Origin: Biomphalaria glabrata
Lineage: Eukaryota > Mollusca > Gastropoda > Planorbidae
Reading direction: 5' to 3'
NCBI RefSeq assembly: GCF_947242115.1
Contig: NC_074712.1
Coordinates: forward strand, 50,601,338 to 50,665,337
DNA length: 64,000 nucleotides
Shown here: positions 24,838 through 35,184 of the stretch, piece after piece
Position numbering within the stretch: position 1 is the first letter of the stretch
Layout: every line of letters starts with the position of its first letter
Notes under the pieces: generated by a model
Databases searched by the model: none
Seen by the model: only the letters and a program-made list of their open reading frames with translations
Told to the model about the DNA's origin: nothing
Program-made: the position numbers and the translations under genes

Positions 24838-26165
24838 ACAAACCAACTGATTTTTGGCCCATTCAGTATATTTGGAGATCTGTATTCTGAATATTTCTTT
24901 AGGAATCAGTTCTCTTGTTGAATTCTTTTTAAAAACTGCTTTCTGATTAATCACTCCATTCAAACTTGACAGCAACTTTATAAAGTGATAGTGACTGATG
25001 GCATGTATCTTGTGAATTTTGTGTATAGTTGTACTGTCATAAGTTAAAGTGATAGTGACTGATGGCATGTGAATGGGATGTACAGATGTACTGTCATCAG
25101 TTGCTCTAGTACTTATATTCAATAATTGGTCTCCATTCAATGAGAAAGTTATTCTTATTTTGTGGCTCTTTTGTATCATATATTTCTGTACACTTAACAA
25201 GCATTGTTTTCAAGTCTATCCACCATTGACTGAGTAAAGCAATGCTCACAATTTGAAACATGTTTGATTAGAAATAATGTTGTTATTGTCCTACCTTTGC
25301 ACCTTTCAATGCGCTGCCTTCAACTGCATACGAATTGAACAAACTTGACTTTTAGTAATTAACACATGTATACTTTTGACTGACACTATGATGAAGTACT
25401 TTTCTTAGATACCTGAGTGTAGTTAGAGATATTAAGCGCAAATTAAGGTTGTTGCTTTTTTTTAGGGTTAGACTCTTAGGTATTATTTGGCTATTGAGAT
25501 TGGGTGGGAGATCAGTTATTTTTTATCACCCTAAAAACTTTGATTATAAATTTGTATGGATTTATTTGCATATTTGTTTTGCATTTGTCCACAACTCACT
25601 TTTAAATTATGCAGTTTTCTGAACACTAATTTTTTTCTTCTTTTTTGGAGGAATGTGTACATTTATAGAATTCTTGTTTTCTGTCAACACTATAACTAAT
25701 TGTATTATAGCATTGGACTGGTCATATAAAACCTCAATTATTGATTTGTTTTTTCTTGTTATTTGCAATTAATGTAGCAATAATGTCTTATTATATATAT
25801 ATATATATATATATATCTTATTTATATCTATTGAGTTGCCTGGAAAGAACAAATGTATTTTTGTTTTGTTTTCAAACACTTATTTTGTGTTTTTACTGGG
25901 ATGACTGAGGAGATATAAGGCTAAAAATATTTTTTTTTATGTGCATTGGTTAATTTTGTAGAGTCTTATTGTTAGCTTGGATTAATTTTTTATTTTTTTT
26001 TGAAACACATGACTTTTTTTTTTTTTTTACATGTTATCAATTATTAAATGGCTTCCATTCATTTATATTTTATATGTTAGCTGTATGTTGGTCTGCATGC
26101 TCAGTTCAATCTTAACAAAATTTCATCCTCAACTACTAAATCAGTACATTTAATTAAGCAATAAA
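24838..26165 (+). other. BTAF1: Probable BTAF1 3' UTR
   Basis: The AT-rich DNA after the stop has no open frame. A short local duplication (CAGATGTACTGTCATCA and relatives) lies at 24985-25100 and a TA run at 25793-25816. An AATAAA at 26160-26165 is the clearest late polyadenylation signal I see, but earlier sites may be used, so the UTR length is a guess. Confidence 0.4.
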
Positions 26166-27237
26166 TAATAATTTTTTTTTATCTAATGAGTAATGTTACT
26201 CTTTTGAGATTTGACTGATTCAGATTTAATATTTTTGATACTATTGTGATTAACATTGGTGCATCTTGCCATCTGTCAGTGGGCAATTGTGAGTAAACAA
26301 AAAAAAGTGCTAAAAAAATGTTTCAGTTAATAACTATTGTTCTATATTTTTCTATGTATCCTTTTGGTCACATATTGAATGGATAGTACTTTTCAGAATA
26401 CCATTGATACAATAAGAGCAAAACCAAGTTGACTAGAAATAGTTATTACAAACTATATTGTGGTATGTGGCTGGTTTTATTATGTACTTAGCTATTAACA
26501 ATAATAATTATCTTGTAATACACAATGTCATATTGTAACAAATGAGTTAACAGCAACACACATCTTGTAACAAATGACTTATTTTACAATACAAATAACA
26601 CAGCATTGTGTTAATAGTGATTTTTTTGTTTCTATTATCCTCTAGATGTACTTTTGAACCAAACATGTTTGACTATGTACCAATCACTATAGTGATATCA
26701 ATTGTGAATAGTATTTGTATTGGCACAATTTTGTGGTTTCAGTTTTGGTCTTCCACTGTCTCATCCTTCTCTTCATTTTCTTGGTCACAAGGTTCATGCA
26801 TTTAATGGATGCATTTTTTTGTTGTTCACTAATTAACATAGAAATATATCTTGAGTTGAATGAAATTTGTTGTTGAAATTATTTCTCTGTTGTATTCTAA
26901 TGTTTCTGACAAAGTATAATTTTTTTTCTCACAACAAAAATAGAAATACAAATATGAACAACCAAATGTTCAGTTTGATTCCCTTGGAAATTGCACTTTG
27001 AAATATTGACTAGATATGAATGAACAAGAGCAAACGACATTTTTTTTTTTTTATGTTAAAAAAACTTTTTTTTTTTTTAAATACCAGAAAAAAGACAAAA
27101 CAATAGAAAAAAAAATACTTTAAAAAAAAACAAACTAAGATTATATAAAGCATAGTTGTATCAATTAGTTTGGATCAGTCATGTCATTAAATTTGTAATA
27201 GATCTAGATCAATAAAAATACATTTAAAAAAAAAAAG
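26166..27237. other. Intergenic, nothing recognised
   Basis: AT-rich sequence with long T and A runs (27038-27130). A 66-codon frame at 26608-26805 has no family resemblance and no splice support. Confidence 0.4.
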
Positions 27238-27560
27238 GAGGGAACGACCTGGATTCAAAACTCGTGGGCTAAAGCCAACACGGTAACCACTCTGCTAGTG
27301 AAGACCTTATAGTTGTATATTATCTATTGTTTCCTATTTCATGTTTGTGTTCACTAAGACTAAAGGGGACTAATTTAGCTTATACCACCATTTCAAATAC
27401 CATCACAATAATTTTTATTACGAATAGTTAATTAACTAATTGTGCAAAATTTCAGCTTGATCTGAGATTTGGGTTATGGAGAAATAGCGTGTACAAACTT
27501 TTGACCAGACCGTTGATATAAGAAGCAATGTTCATGGTTGTGGCTTGTAAAATGTATGTG
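27238..27560 (-). mobile_element. tRNA-derived SINE-like element, family A
   Basis: On the minus strand a tRNA-like segment has a box A (TAGCAGAGTGGTTACCG) and a box B (GAGTTTTGAATCC). The body containing CAAAAGTTTGTACACG and ATCAAGCTGAAATTTTGCA matches the 50 kb copy in order. Boxes A and B are the internal RNA polymerase III promoter of tRNA-type SINEs. The body lies before the tRNA-like part, which is unusual and may mean a composite element. Confidence 0.6.
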
Positions 27561-27952
27561 CAACGTCAAAGGAAAACAAAACGTTCCACTACATCACATC
27601 AAACGTACCAGGCCACTGGATTCCCCCAAGTTTTGTCTCTTACATGTTGTCCCTGCCTCGCTTGGGTGGTAACGGTCGTAAGAGGGAATGACTAGGCCAA
27701 GCCACCAAAGGGTAGCAAAACAAGATTCCCTTGGGGGTGTCTAAGGAGTGCCAAAGTGTGAAAAAGTATTCCCATTGCACTGTGCGAGGTTGTAAGAGCC
27801 TATAAGGCCTTGTCAACAATCTTTTCTCAAAGGACCTTTGCAATAATGGCGAGTCCCGCAATGTTAGCCTGGTAAAGCACTGGAAAATGGCGGAGGTCAC
27901 CGGTGTGCTTGACCTTCGGCCACGTTCTAGCTCGTGAGCCAGGAGGTACAAG
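27561..27952. repeat. Unassigned GC-richer segment interrupted by the hAT element
   Basis: The base composition differs sharply from the AT-rich flanks. The same segment resumes at 29524 after the 1.57-kb hAT insertion, because GGTACAAG is duplicated exactly across it. Minus-strand frames of about 100 codons resemble nothing I know. It was the original left neighbour of the minisatellite at 29535. Confidence 0.45.
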
Positions 27953-28169
27953 CACTGGCGGATCCAGAACTATGGAGTGGGGGGGGGCGATTTTTTTCCA
28001 AACCATAACCCTAACGCCCAATAAACCCTAACCCTATGCATAAACGTGCGTACAGCATATATATATATATATATATGATAATAAAATAAGACAGTGTTTC
28101 TTAATCTTCGGCGAAAAAAAAACAGACATGTTGAGGCCTTTCTCTTGCAAGCTTGGGGGTCTGGAGAGC

Positions 28170-28450
28170 GCTGTAAGCTTCCTCAGTGGGATTCGCCAAA
28201 AGCGTTTTCTTGCATTCTTCACTGCAGAAACGCATTATCCTGTCATCTACAGCTTATTATTTATCAGTGAGGTTCGGGGCGAAGCCCCGACGCTAAAAGC
28301 ATTTTCTGGCATTCTTCACAGCAGTAACGCTTTCTCCTTACATCTACTGCTTATTTTTAATCAGTGAGGTTCGGGCGATGCCCCGACGCCAAAAGCGTTT
28401 TCTTGCATTCTTCACTGAAGAAACGCATTCTCCTGACCTACAGCTCATTA
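28170..28450. repeat. About 97-bp tandem repeat inside the hAT element, 3 copies
   Basis: Units contain CAGTGAGGTTCGGG, a GGGGCGAAGCCCCGAC hairpin, AAAAGC, and TTCTTGCATTCTTCACTG with small changes. The GC-rich palindromes could fold in RNA or DNA. Confidence 0.7.
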
Positions 28451-28949
28451 TTCATCCTATTATAAAGGATATTTTGAAAAATGTTGAAAAATATTCTAAT
28501 ATGAATTTATAGTTGCAAAAAAACGATTTGATCTTTGAAGATCGCCGCCGAAAAAAAAAATTATTCGATAAATAATATGCAATAGTCAAATTGTGAGTTA
28601 TAGTCCTAAATTTATTTAACAAGAAAAATATGAGATAGAGTAAAGGTTGGAAAAAGGCGACTAGGAATAGATTGTCTGGCTTTTGAACTCACCTCAACCG
28701 TGACTTTTATATTGAAAAATTTCGGTTGAATTATAACTTTTCCAAAGCAAAGTCTTTCTTAAATAGTTATGATAAATTCAGGTGAAATTACACAAACTCT
28801 GTCTGGAAAGGGGAAGGGCGGTAGAATGATTGCATTTTGCATTAAAGAACATGGGTTGGGCGACTCGATATAAGAATTTACTTTATAGCATATATTTAAA
28901 TTATATTAGTGACAGATTTTTTAAATTTTGTAATTTCTTACTATAATAC

Positions 28950-29350
28950 AAAAAGAAAAAGTATTGGTTTGTCCGATAGGGGGAAGGTGAATTCCACCTG
29001 TTTATATTATATAGATATTCGACTAATTTTGTTCACATACTATGATTTCTCCATAAAAGTAGGACCGCCCCCCCCCTACTCAAAGGGTTTAGATGGGAAG
29101 GGCAGTAGAGGTATTCGCTCCCCCCCCCCTACACCAATCGGCCAACAGGTTAACGACATAATATAAAGACCGGTTAAAATACCAATAACAAGTTTTAATC
29201 ATATAGATATTTAACTGATTCTGTTAGCAAGCTGTGATTACAACAAATAAATAGGACCGCCTCCCCACTCGAAAGTTTATGGTTGGGGGGGGGCGGATTG
29301 ATGCCATCGCCCCCTCCCAACCCTACTAAATCGGCCAACATACTAGAAAG
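28950..29350. repeat. Two diverged ~200-bp direct repeats inside the hAT element
   Basis: Two blocks share ATATAGATAT, TAGGACCGCC, a C-rich run and AATCGGCCAACA in the same order, with the shared AATCGGCCAACA near 29138 and 29331. Both flank G/C homopolymer runs. Confidence 0.55.
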
Positions 29351-29534
29351 GGCGGGGGCGAAATAATCTAAAAATATGTTGAAATATAAATAATTAGTAT
29401 ATATTATTAACATTAGTAATAAATTCGTATACAAATTGTGTGAATTCTATACTAAAATTCGTCGGCTGAGTGGGGGGGGGGGGGCGATCGCCCCTACCCC
29501 CCCCCCCCCTGGATCCGCCAGTGGGTACAAGTCA

Positions 29535-30515
29535 ATGAAAATAGCAATGTTGACAGTATCGATATTAGCTTCAACCCTCACCAGACAGACCACTTGGAAA
29601 TAGTAATTTTGACAATATCGATATTAGCCTCGAGCCTCACCAGACAGAGCACTTGGAAATAGTAATGCTGATAGTATCGATACAAGCTTCGAGCCTCACC
29701 AAACAGAGCACTTGGAAATAGTAAAGTTGACAATATAGATACAAGCTTCGAGCCTCACCAAACAGAGCACTTGGAAATAGCAATGTTGACAATATCGATA
29801 TTAGCTTCAACCCTCACCAGACAGACCACTTGGAAATAGTAATTTTGACAATATCGATATTAGCCTCGAGCCTCACCAGACAGAGCACTTGGAAATAGTA
29901 ATGCTGATAGTATCGATACAAGCTTCGAGCCTCACCAAACAGAGCACTTGGAAATAGTAATGTTGACAATATCGATACAAGCTTCGAGCCTCACCAAACA
30001 GAGCACTTGGAAATAGCAATGTTGACAATATCGATATTAGCTTCAACCCTCACCAGACAGACCACTTGGAAATAGTAATGTTGACAGTATCGATACAAGC
30101 TTCGAGCCTCACCAAACAGAGCACTTGGAAATAGTAATGTTGAAAATATCGATACAAGCTTCGAGCCTCACCAAACAGAGCACTTGGAAATAGCAATGTT
30201 GACAGTATCGATATTAGCTTCAACCCTCACCAAACAGAGCACTTAGAAATAGCAATGTTGACAAATCTCGATATTAGCTCGCCAGACAGAGCACTTAGAA
30301 ATAGCAATGTTGACAATATCGATATTAGCTCGCCAGACAGAGCACTTAGAAATAGCAATGTTGACAATATCGATATTAGCTTCGAGCCTCGCCAGACAGA
30401 GCACTTAGAAATAGCAATGTTGACAATATCGATATTAGCTCGCCAGACAGAGCACTTAGAAATAGCAATGTTGACAATATCGATATTAGCTTCGAGCCTC
30501 GCCAGACATATATCA
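29535..30515. repeat. 59-bp minisatellite with higher-order structure
   Basis: About 16 units contain GACAATATCGATATTAGC (or ATACAAGC), CCTCACCAGACAGAGCACTT and GGAAATAG. Variants recur in the order A-B-C-D-A-B-C-D over the first eight units, giving a higher-order period near 236 bp. The last units, from about 30240, drop part of the unit and are near 50 bp. Since 59 is not a multiple of three and frames are open only by chance, I do not regard it as coding. Confidence 0.85.
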
Positions 30516-30956
30516 CTTTGTTCAGTCACGCTAGTAAGAGGAAGGTCGTGCTGGCCTAGGGTTTCATGAGCCTTGGCTTAACTCTCGGTTAGGTTGGGGA
30601 AGGTTGATGATACCTTGGAAGCGTTTAGAAACACAAATACAGTCTACTGTCTATTACTTCAATGTAATATAGGCCTAGATCAAAAAATGTATATAACTTA
30701 TTACCAACCTAGCTAGAAAGCTTGACGTCTATGATCTTTACTACAGTTCAGGGGTCAGTGAAATGCACTTGATTCATGTCTCCTAAAGGGTTCCGCGGAC
30801 ACAATAGGCCTAAGGTTATCGCAAATTGTTTCCATAACTATCAAAGTGAGTGGTTGAATGCAGGAATCAGTGACCTAATTTACTTTTTTAAAAAGCGCCT
30901 GCCCTTTTAGTTTTAGTTTTAAGAGTCATTCTAGTGGCATGCGTCTTGAACATCAT
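30516..30956. other. Intergenic, nothing recognised
   Basis: Mixed-composition DNA after the minisatellite, with no open frame, hairpin or repeat family that I recognise. Confidence 0.4.
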
Positions 30957-31090
30957 TCACATGTCCAACAATCTTACAACTGTCGCCTTCACATGTCCAA
31001 CAATCTTACAACTGTCACCTTCACATGTCCAACAATCTTACAACTGTCACCTTCACATGTCCAACAATCTTACAACTGTCACCTTCACGT
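30957..31090. repeat. 32-bp tandem repeat, 4 copies
   Basis: Units of CACATGTCCAACAATCTTAC plus ACTGTCRCCTT stand head to tail almost without change. Confidence 0.85.
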
Positions 31091-31099
31091 GTGACTTAC

Positions 31100-31210
31100 A
31101 ATCTATCTAGATTCTAGATCAACATCAAAACTCCGATCCTTGTAATGCGGAATATTAACACTAGAAGATCTAGATCTAGTAGTAGATCTAGAATCTAATA
31201 GGAACAGAAT
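31100..31210. repeat. Short CTAGATCT-rich tract
   Basis: Overlapping AGATCT, CTAGATC and TCTAGAATC words, the same texture as at 830-1330 and 53640-55160. Confidence 0.5.
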
Positions 31211-31371
31211 TGAAATATAATATTTGGAACTTCAAAATCAGTAATTTTGTGTCTATCCATGATCTATCTAGGCGTGACCTCCAATATAGGTAATGAACAA
31301 AGGGGAGTAAGTCATATGGAAAATCGTGTTCTGCTGATTAAACTTTTTGGGATTTAAACAAATATACAATA

Positions 31372-32318
31372 CTAGTCGACCGGCGGCGTTGCATACGCCG
31401 CTATTTTGCAGGGCCGGCCTTAGGCCAGTGCAACCTATGCGACCGCAGTGGGTCCCACACTTTCATAGGACCCGCACTTTCATAGGACCCGCGCTAATTC
31501 TAGGTGTATAAACTATTAAATTAAACCATTTTATAACTTAAAATAGATTTCCCGTGCACTCCTGTCGATTTACCAGTAGCTCCTGGAAATCTCCCAAAAA
31601 TTACAAAATATACGGAAATATATAGACAAAAATTTTCATTTTCGGGTGTCATTCAATATGGACAACGCCAATCCTACGCGCGATAAATAAAAACGGCATT
31701 ATGCATTAGCCGTAATTGTGTAATCTGGTGAAAGAAGCTTCTCGTGCCTCAAACTAATAAAGAATTACTTGAGGTCAACAATTCTCAAAGATAGATTGAA
31801 ACATTTGGAATTCTTGCTATTGAGCGTGACCTATGTAGGAAACATAATTATTATTATATACTGTAAATATACTGTATGACTTTGCTACACGTAAGTCTAG
31901 TTAAGTCATTCTGTACGTAGTAAAGAATGAATAAAATGCATAGACGAATTCATTTTCTAATACAAACTCTTAAATTTCACGTATTATTCGCTTCCCTACC
32001 CAAACTTGGCCCCGCGAAATCCGTGTTACGACACAAGACTCTTCACAAATAATAAGACACTCTCAGGTTTTAATCTAAAAATACTTGAATATCACAAATT
32101 ACGTAAACATCATATTTTCCAACTCTCTTCTTATCCATCCCTTCCGGCTTCCACCCTTTTAATCCCACTTCCATTCAATATCCAAATTCGCACCATTTTC
32201 ATTCACACCATGCTGCGCTACGACCGTAACACAGAAAGAAATAAGAGAGTGATCTTTCCTTTCCTTCTTCTTCTCGTCCAAACTCTTGAGGGAAGAGGAG
32301 AATTATATATATAGAAGA
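31372..32318 (-). mobile_element. Candidate non-autonomous Helitron, copy 2, carrying a hAT remnant
   Basis: Read on the minus strand it opens with TCTTCTATATATATAATTCT and closes with a 7-bp-stem hairpin (GCGGCGT/ACGCCGC, 31383-31401), seven more bases, and CTAG before T, the usual Helitron 3' end. Inside, CAGGGCCGGCCTTAGG at 31409 is the left end of the hAT element also found at 5770, again after CTATTTTG. The hAT part includes [18 protein letters not shown] near 31733. The hAT right end is lost here. A shared target-site sequence in both copies means that the hAT landed in the Helitron before the Helitron spread. Confidence 0.5.
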
Positions 32319-32650
32319 TTAAAAAGCTTACAGTGTCATCTTTGATATTTTTTTCTGTTTCAGTAGGTCCTTCCTACATTACAAAATTAGCTCCTAGCCC
32401 TAACATTAATCTTGGTACTAATCAACGATTTAATGTATTGATATTAGCTCAAATATAATTAAATAACACGATTTTCATTGATAAGACCAAAACAAAAAAC
32501 AAAAAAAAAAACTCATATACATGATTTTTGTAAGTTTAATCTAGATCCACTTAGACCTACGTAAAATATTTGTGTGTGTTAGTCAACCTACATGATTAAG
32601 TCTCAAATCGAGCAGGAGACCGACCAAGCAGCCTTCTCAGCTTTCCGATG
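32319..32650. other. Intergenic, nothing recognised
   Basis: AT-rich spacer between the Helitron candidate and the 3' end of the OTU gene. Confidence 0.4.
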
Positions 32651-32653
32651 ACA

Positions 32654-32659
32654 TTTATT
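32654..32659 (-). promoter_or_regulatory. Polyadenylation signal of the OTU gene
   Basis: AATAAA on the minus strand, about 95 bp past the stop codon. Confidence 0.55.
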
Positions 32660-32750
32660 GTTTTGTCCAAGTCGTATTTTATTTTCTTCCAAGTTTGTGT
32701 TGTCAAAACTAGTCTCAGTTTTAAACTTTCTGGGCCAGTGAGGTCTAAGG

Positions 32751-33506
32751 CTAGGATTTCAACCTATAGCTTCGTTTCCTTTTTCTTTTCATGAATCGCC
32801 GAGATGTTGCTGTTTTACACTTCCTCTTGTAGTAGAATCTTCCTCTACCTCTCGCTCTTGTGCATCGGCGTCTGAGTTTCGCTCGCCGCAATGCCGACGT
32901 CTTATATTTTTGCGGCCCGGTCAGCGGGATCTTCTTCACACTCACTACCACATCGTAATGCACCAGCTGGGTGTGTTTTAGGTAGATAGCATGTCGGTGG
33001 GTCCTTGTGTTTGGTGAGGTCAACTCCAGGTCATGCTCCACCCATTGCCAGGTAGGACCGTGCTTGGTATACACGAAAATTTTGGTGTTTAGAAGGTGGG
33101 CGGCTGCCAGGATCTCAACATCGGAACCCCAAGTTTTGGTATGGGTCATTTTACTTTGGGACAAATACTGGTCCGGGCCGTCAGCCATTATGGCAGAAAA
33201 TTTCTCCCCATTATTTTGTAGGTGATCTGTGATTGCTTTTCTCAACAAATCGTGGTACGATTCTGTCCCTGTGACAACCAATGAGAAGCAGCGAAACAAA
33301 CAATTCCCGTCACCGTGGGTTGTCCTCAAGAGTTTCGGCACTGATGCTCTTACTAGGATTGGCCGAGATGGTTTCCTCATTCTTAGTTTCTTTATAAAGG
33401 GCAAATTCAGATTCTTGCACTGTTTTCTCTGCCAGTACGTAGTGATTGGAACATATTTGGGCAATACACGAGGCCGGCACCTGGTTATTTTGTTCAAAGA
33501 CGCCAT
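32751..33506 (-). CDS. OTU-domain cysteine protease with basic tail
   Basis: OTU proteases cut ubiquitin from proteins. This 251-codon frame has the catalytic set in order: THGDGNCLFRCFS at about residues 63-75 (Asp and Cys), the central WGSDVEILAAAHLL, and the final IYLKHTQLVHYDVVV (His, with Asp two residues on). The last 55 residues are rich in Arg and Lys (for example RRAKLRRRCTRARGRGR and FMKRKRKRS), which suggests nucleic-acid binding or nucleolar location. I start at the ATG at 33506 (MASLNK); it follows TTGCAG, so an upstream exon could exist. The family is known both in host genes and in transposons and large DNA viruses. No integrase, polymerase or capsid gene lies nearby, so the origin is open. 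Confidence 0.8.
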   Translation of the reverse strand: MASLNKITRCRPRVLPKYVPITTYWQRKQCKNLNLPFIKKLRMRKPSRPILVRASVPKLLRTTHGDGNCLFRCFSLVVTGTESYHDLLRKAITDHLQNNGEKFSAIMADGPDQYLSQSKMTHTKTWGSDVEILAAAHLLNTKIFVYTKHGPTWQWVEHDLELTSPNTRTHRHAIYLKHTQLVHYDVVVSVKKIPLTGPQKYKTSALRRAKLRRRCTRARGRGRFYYKRKCKTATSRRFMKRKRKRSYRLKS

Positions 33507-33539
33507 CTGCAATTATGAAGCATAATAATAACAATATTA

Positions 33540-34375
33540 CAATTACATATTAATTTGAGAAAAGAAAATATCGCAGTTGATGACCTACTGACCTGTATTT
33601 GTAATAGGCCTACTACAATATTTCTCCTTGGATAATAACACTTACATCAGCTTATCAGCCGCGCATTATTAAACTAGAAGCTCTTTGTCTAGGAGCCTTG
33701 TCAATTTATGTTGAAAAGTTTGTACGTGTCCCTACAAACTGTAGTAATCAAAACTTATATTTCATACGTTTTTTTCCCCAGTAAATTGTGTTGAAATCTA
33801 TATGTAAATAATAATTAAAAAATTATTAATATTTCAAATAGCCAAACACTATTTCATAATTAGTCCTACTTGTTGGAAACATTTTATTGTCTATAAGAGT
33901 AGAATAGCTATGAACTCAAACAGCTGCTGCCTTGGGGTGTCAATCCTGAGGAAATATCAGGAGCAGGCGACCCTTGGGCAGCTTGCTGCACACAGTGCTA
34001 CTCCATGGCAGAACCTGCGACGCCGCTGATCAAAACTGTATCAGCACTTCCTGATAGATTAGCTTTGTGCAGGGGGGGGGGGGGGGCTGCTGGGAGACGT
34101 CGTTACGATCCTATCTAATGCCCAGGCATTAAGTCTTTCCATGAGATGATCCAAGAGTCGTTTTGGGACAGGAAACATTGTTGTGAAACCTCGACTCAAC
34201 TAACGCAATAATCCTTTTGCCTACTCTATTCTAGGTCACTCATCTTTAACCTACGTTTCGACTAGTGGGAAGCGAGCATCATAAGTTCATAGTTTGTCTT
34301 AACAATTATTTATTGAGGCCTATTTATTTTTGTTACCGGCAAGAGCTAATAATATGAACTATTTTTTTTCTTCCT
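33540..34375. other. Upstream of the OTU gene, repeat-like but unassigned
   Basis: From about 33907 to 34200 the composition becomes more GC-rich, with a G run at 34072-34086. It reads like an old dispersed repeat but no protein relic or ends are clear. No promoter motif for the OTU gene is evident. Confidence 0.3.
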
Positions 34376-34490
34376 TTCAAACTTTCTGCGCCACTAAGGT
34401 TTCATTTCTAGCTTAAAACCTATAGTCGTGTTGTTGTTTTTTACTCTTTAATCTTTTCATGCAGAACTGTGATGTTGTTGTAATAAAATT
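34376..34490 (-). pseudogene. Decayed copy of the OTU gene 3' end
   Basis: On the plus strand AACTTTCTGCGCCACTAAGG, ACCTATAGTCGTG, CTTTTCATG and GATGTTGTTGTA follow the order of AACTTTCTGGGCCAGTGAGG, ACCTATAGCTTCG, CTTTTCATG and GATGTTGCTGTT at 32723-32810. It covers the last few dozen codons and the nearby 3' flank, with many changes and indels. The OTU core is not recognisable here, so it is a fragment of a second copy. Confidence 0.55.
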
Positions 34491-34516
34491 TTTAATTCAC
34501 AAGTAATCTATTAGAT

Positions 34517-35184
34517 CAGTGCTGCCCAAAATACGACCAGCGAGCCAGATCCGGGACTGCCGAATCGATGGCACTAAGAGTAGAAAAAAATATGTTGAAA
34601 ATGTATCTTATCTACGTTAGGGCCCTCTGATGGATTGGCACCATGACCTTTAACCTTTGTACGTTTATGTAATGGGAGAGTTGAAGAAACTACAAGTGAA
34701 ATTTAGAATCTACCAGAAAAAGTGAACGGATGATAATAAGCCATTGTATTTGATTTGTTAAGAAAGTGTGGCTGTTTTTTTTTTTTTTTTTTTAAGAATT
34801 GAAACGGAATTATAAAATAAATATTAGGCCTACGGCCTTCTCGGTTTGAGATCGAATAAAAATAATTTTAAACTACGTCTTGAAATGGAAGGATCGAAGG
34901 GATTATTGACCAAAAAGAGACAAGAAGATGAGTCGTTGGCTAGCTAGCTATAATTTGGCTCACATTTTATGCAGATAAATGAAGCCATTTTATGACAAGT
35001 TAAATAGGCCTATATATATATATATATATCTTTCATATATACCATTAATTAATATAAAAACACAAAGCAGATTTAGTACGTACTAGATCCAGGTGTTTCT
35101 AATACGATTGTTTTAGGTCAATTTATCGACACGAGTGCCGGAAATTAAATTGGCCAGCAGGTTGAATTAGGTTGGGCATCACTG
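34517..35184. mobile_element. hAT-like non-autonomous element
   Basis: The left end CAGTGCTGCCCA and right end TGGGCATCACTG are near-perfect inverted repeats of hAT type. The flanking 8-mers (TATTAGAT and TAGAATAG) match poorly, so the target-site duplication is not proven. Inside are a T run, a TA run and no recognisable transposase. It begins about 30 bp from the OTU pseudogene fragment. Confidence 0.5.

Larger units (their letters stand above)
27953..29523. mobile_element. hAT-type transposon with perfect 15-bp TIRs and 8-bp TSD
   Basis: The left end CACTGGCGGATCCAG and right end CTGGATCCGCCAGTG are exact inverted repeats. GGTACAAG stands on both sides (27945-27952, 29524-29531), the 8-bp duplication typical of hAT elements. 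Inside are G and C runs and internal repeats but no transposase that I can recognise, so it is non-autonomous. The perfect ends suggest recent movement. Confidence 0.85.

Noticed and set aside
27640-27951. 103-codon minus-strand frame
   Set aside because: It lies in repeat-like DNA, has no recognisable domain, and overlaps another open frame on the same strand.
30227-30569. 100-codon frames on both strands with repeated peptides
   Set aside because: They read through the minisatellite; a 59-bp unit changes frame every copy, and the frames exist only where units are short.
32751-33506. OTU gene as part of a Polinton or other large virus-like element
   Set aside because: No polymerase, integrase, capsid or terminal repeats are seen nearby; the family alone is not enough.
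33007-33525. Plus-strand frames of 72 and 98 codons
   Set aside because: Antisense of the OTU gene, which has clear catalytic motifs on the other strand.
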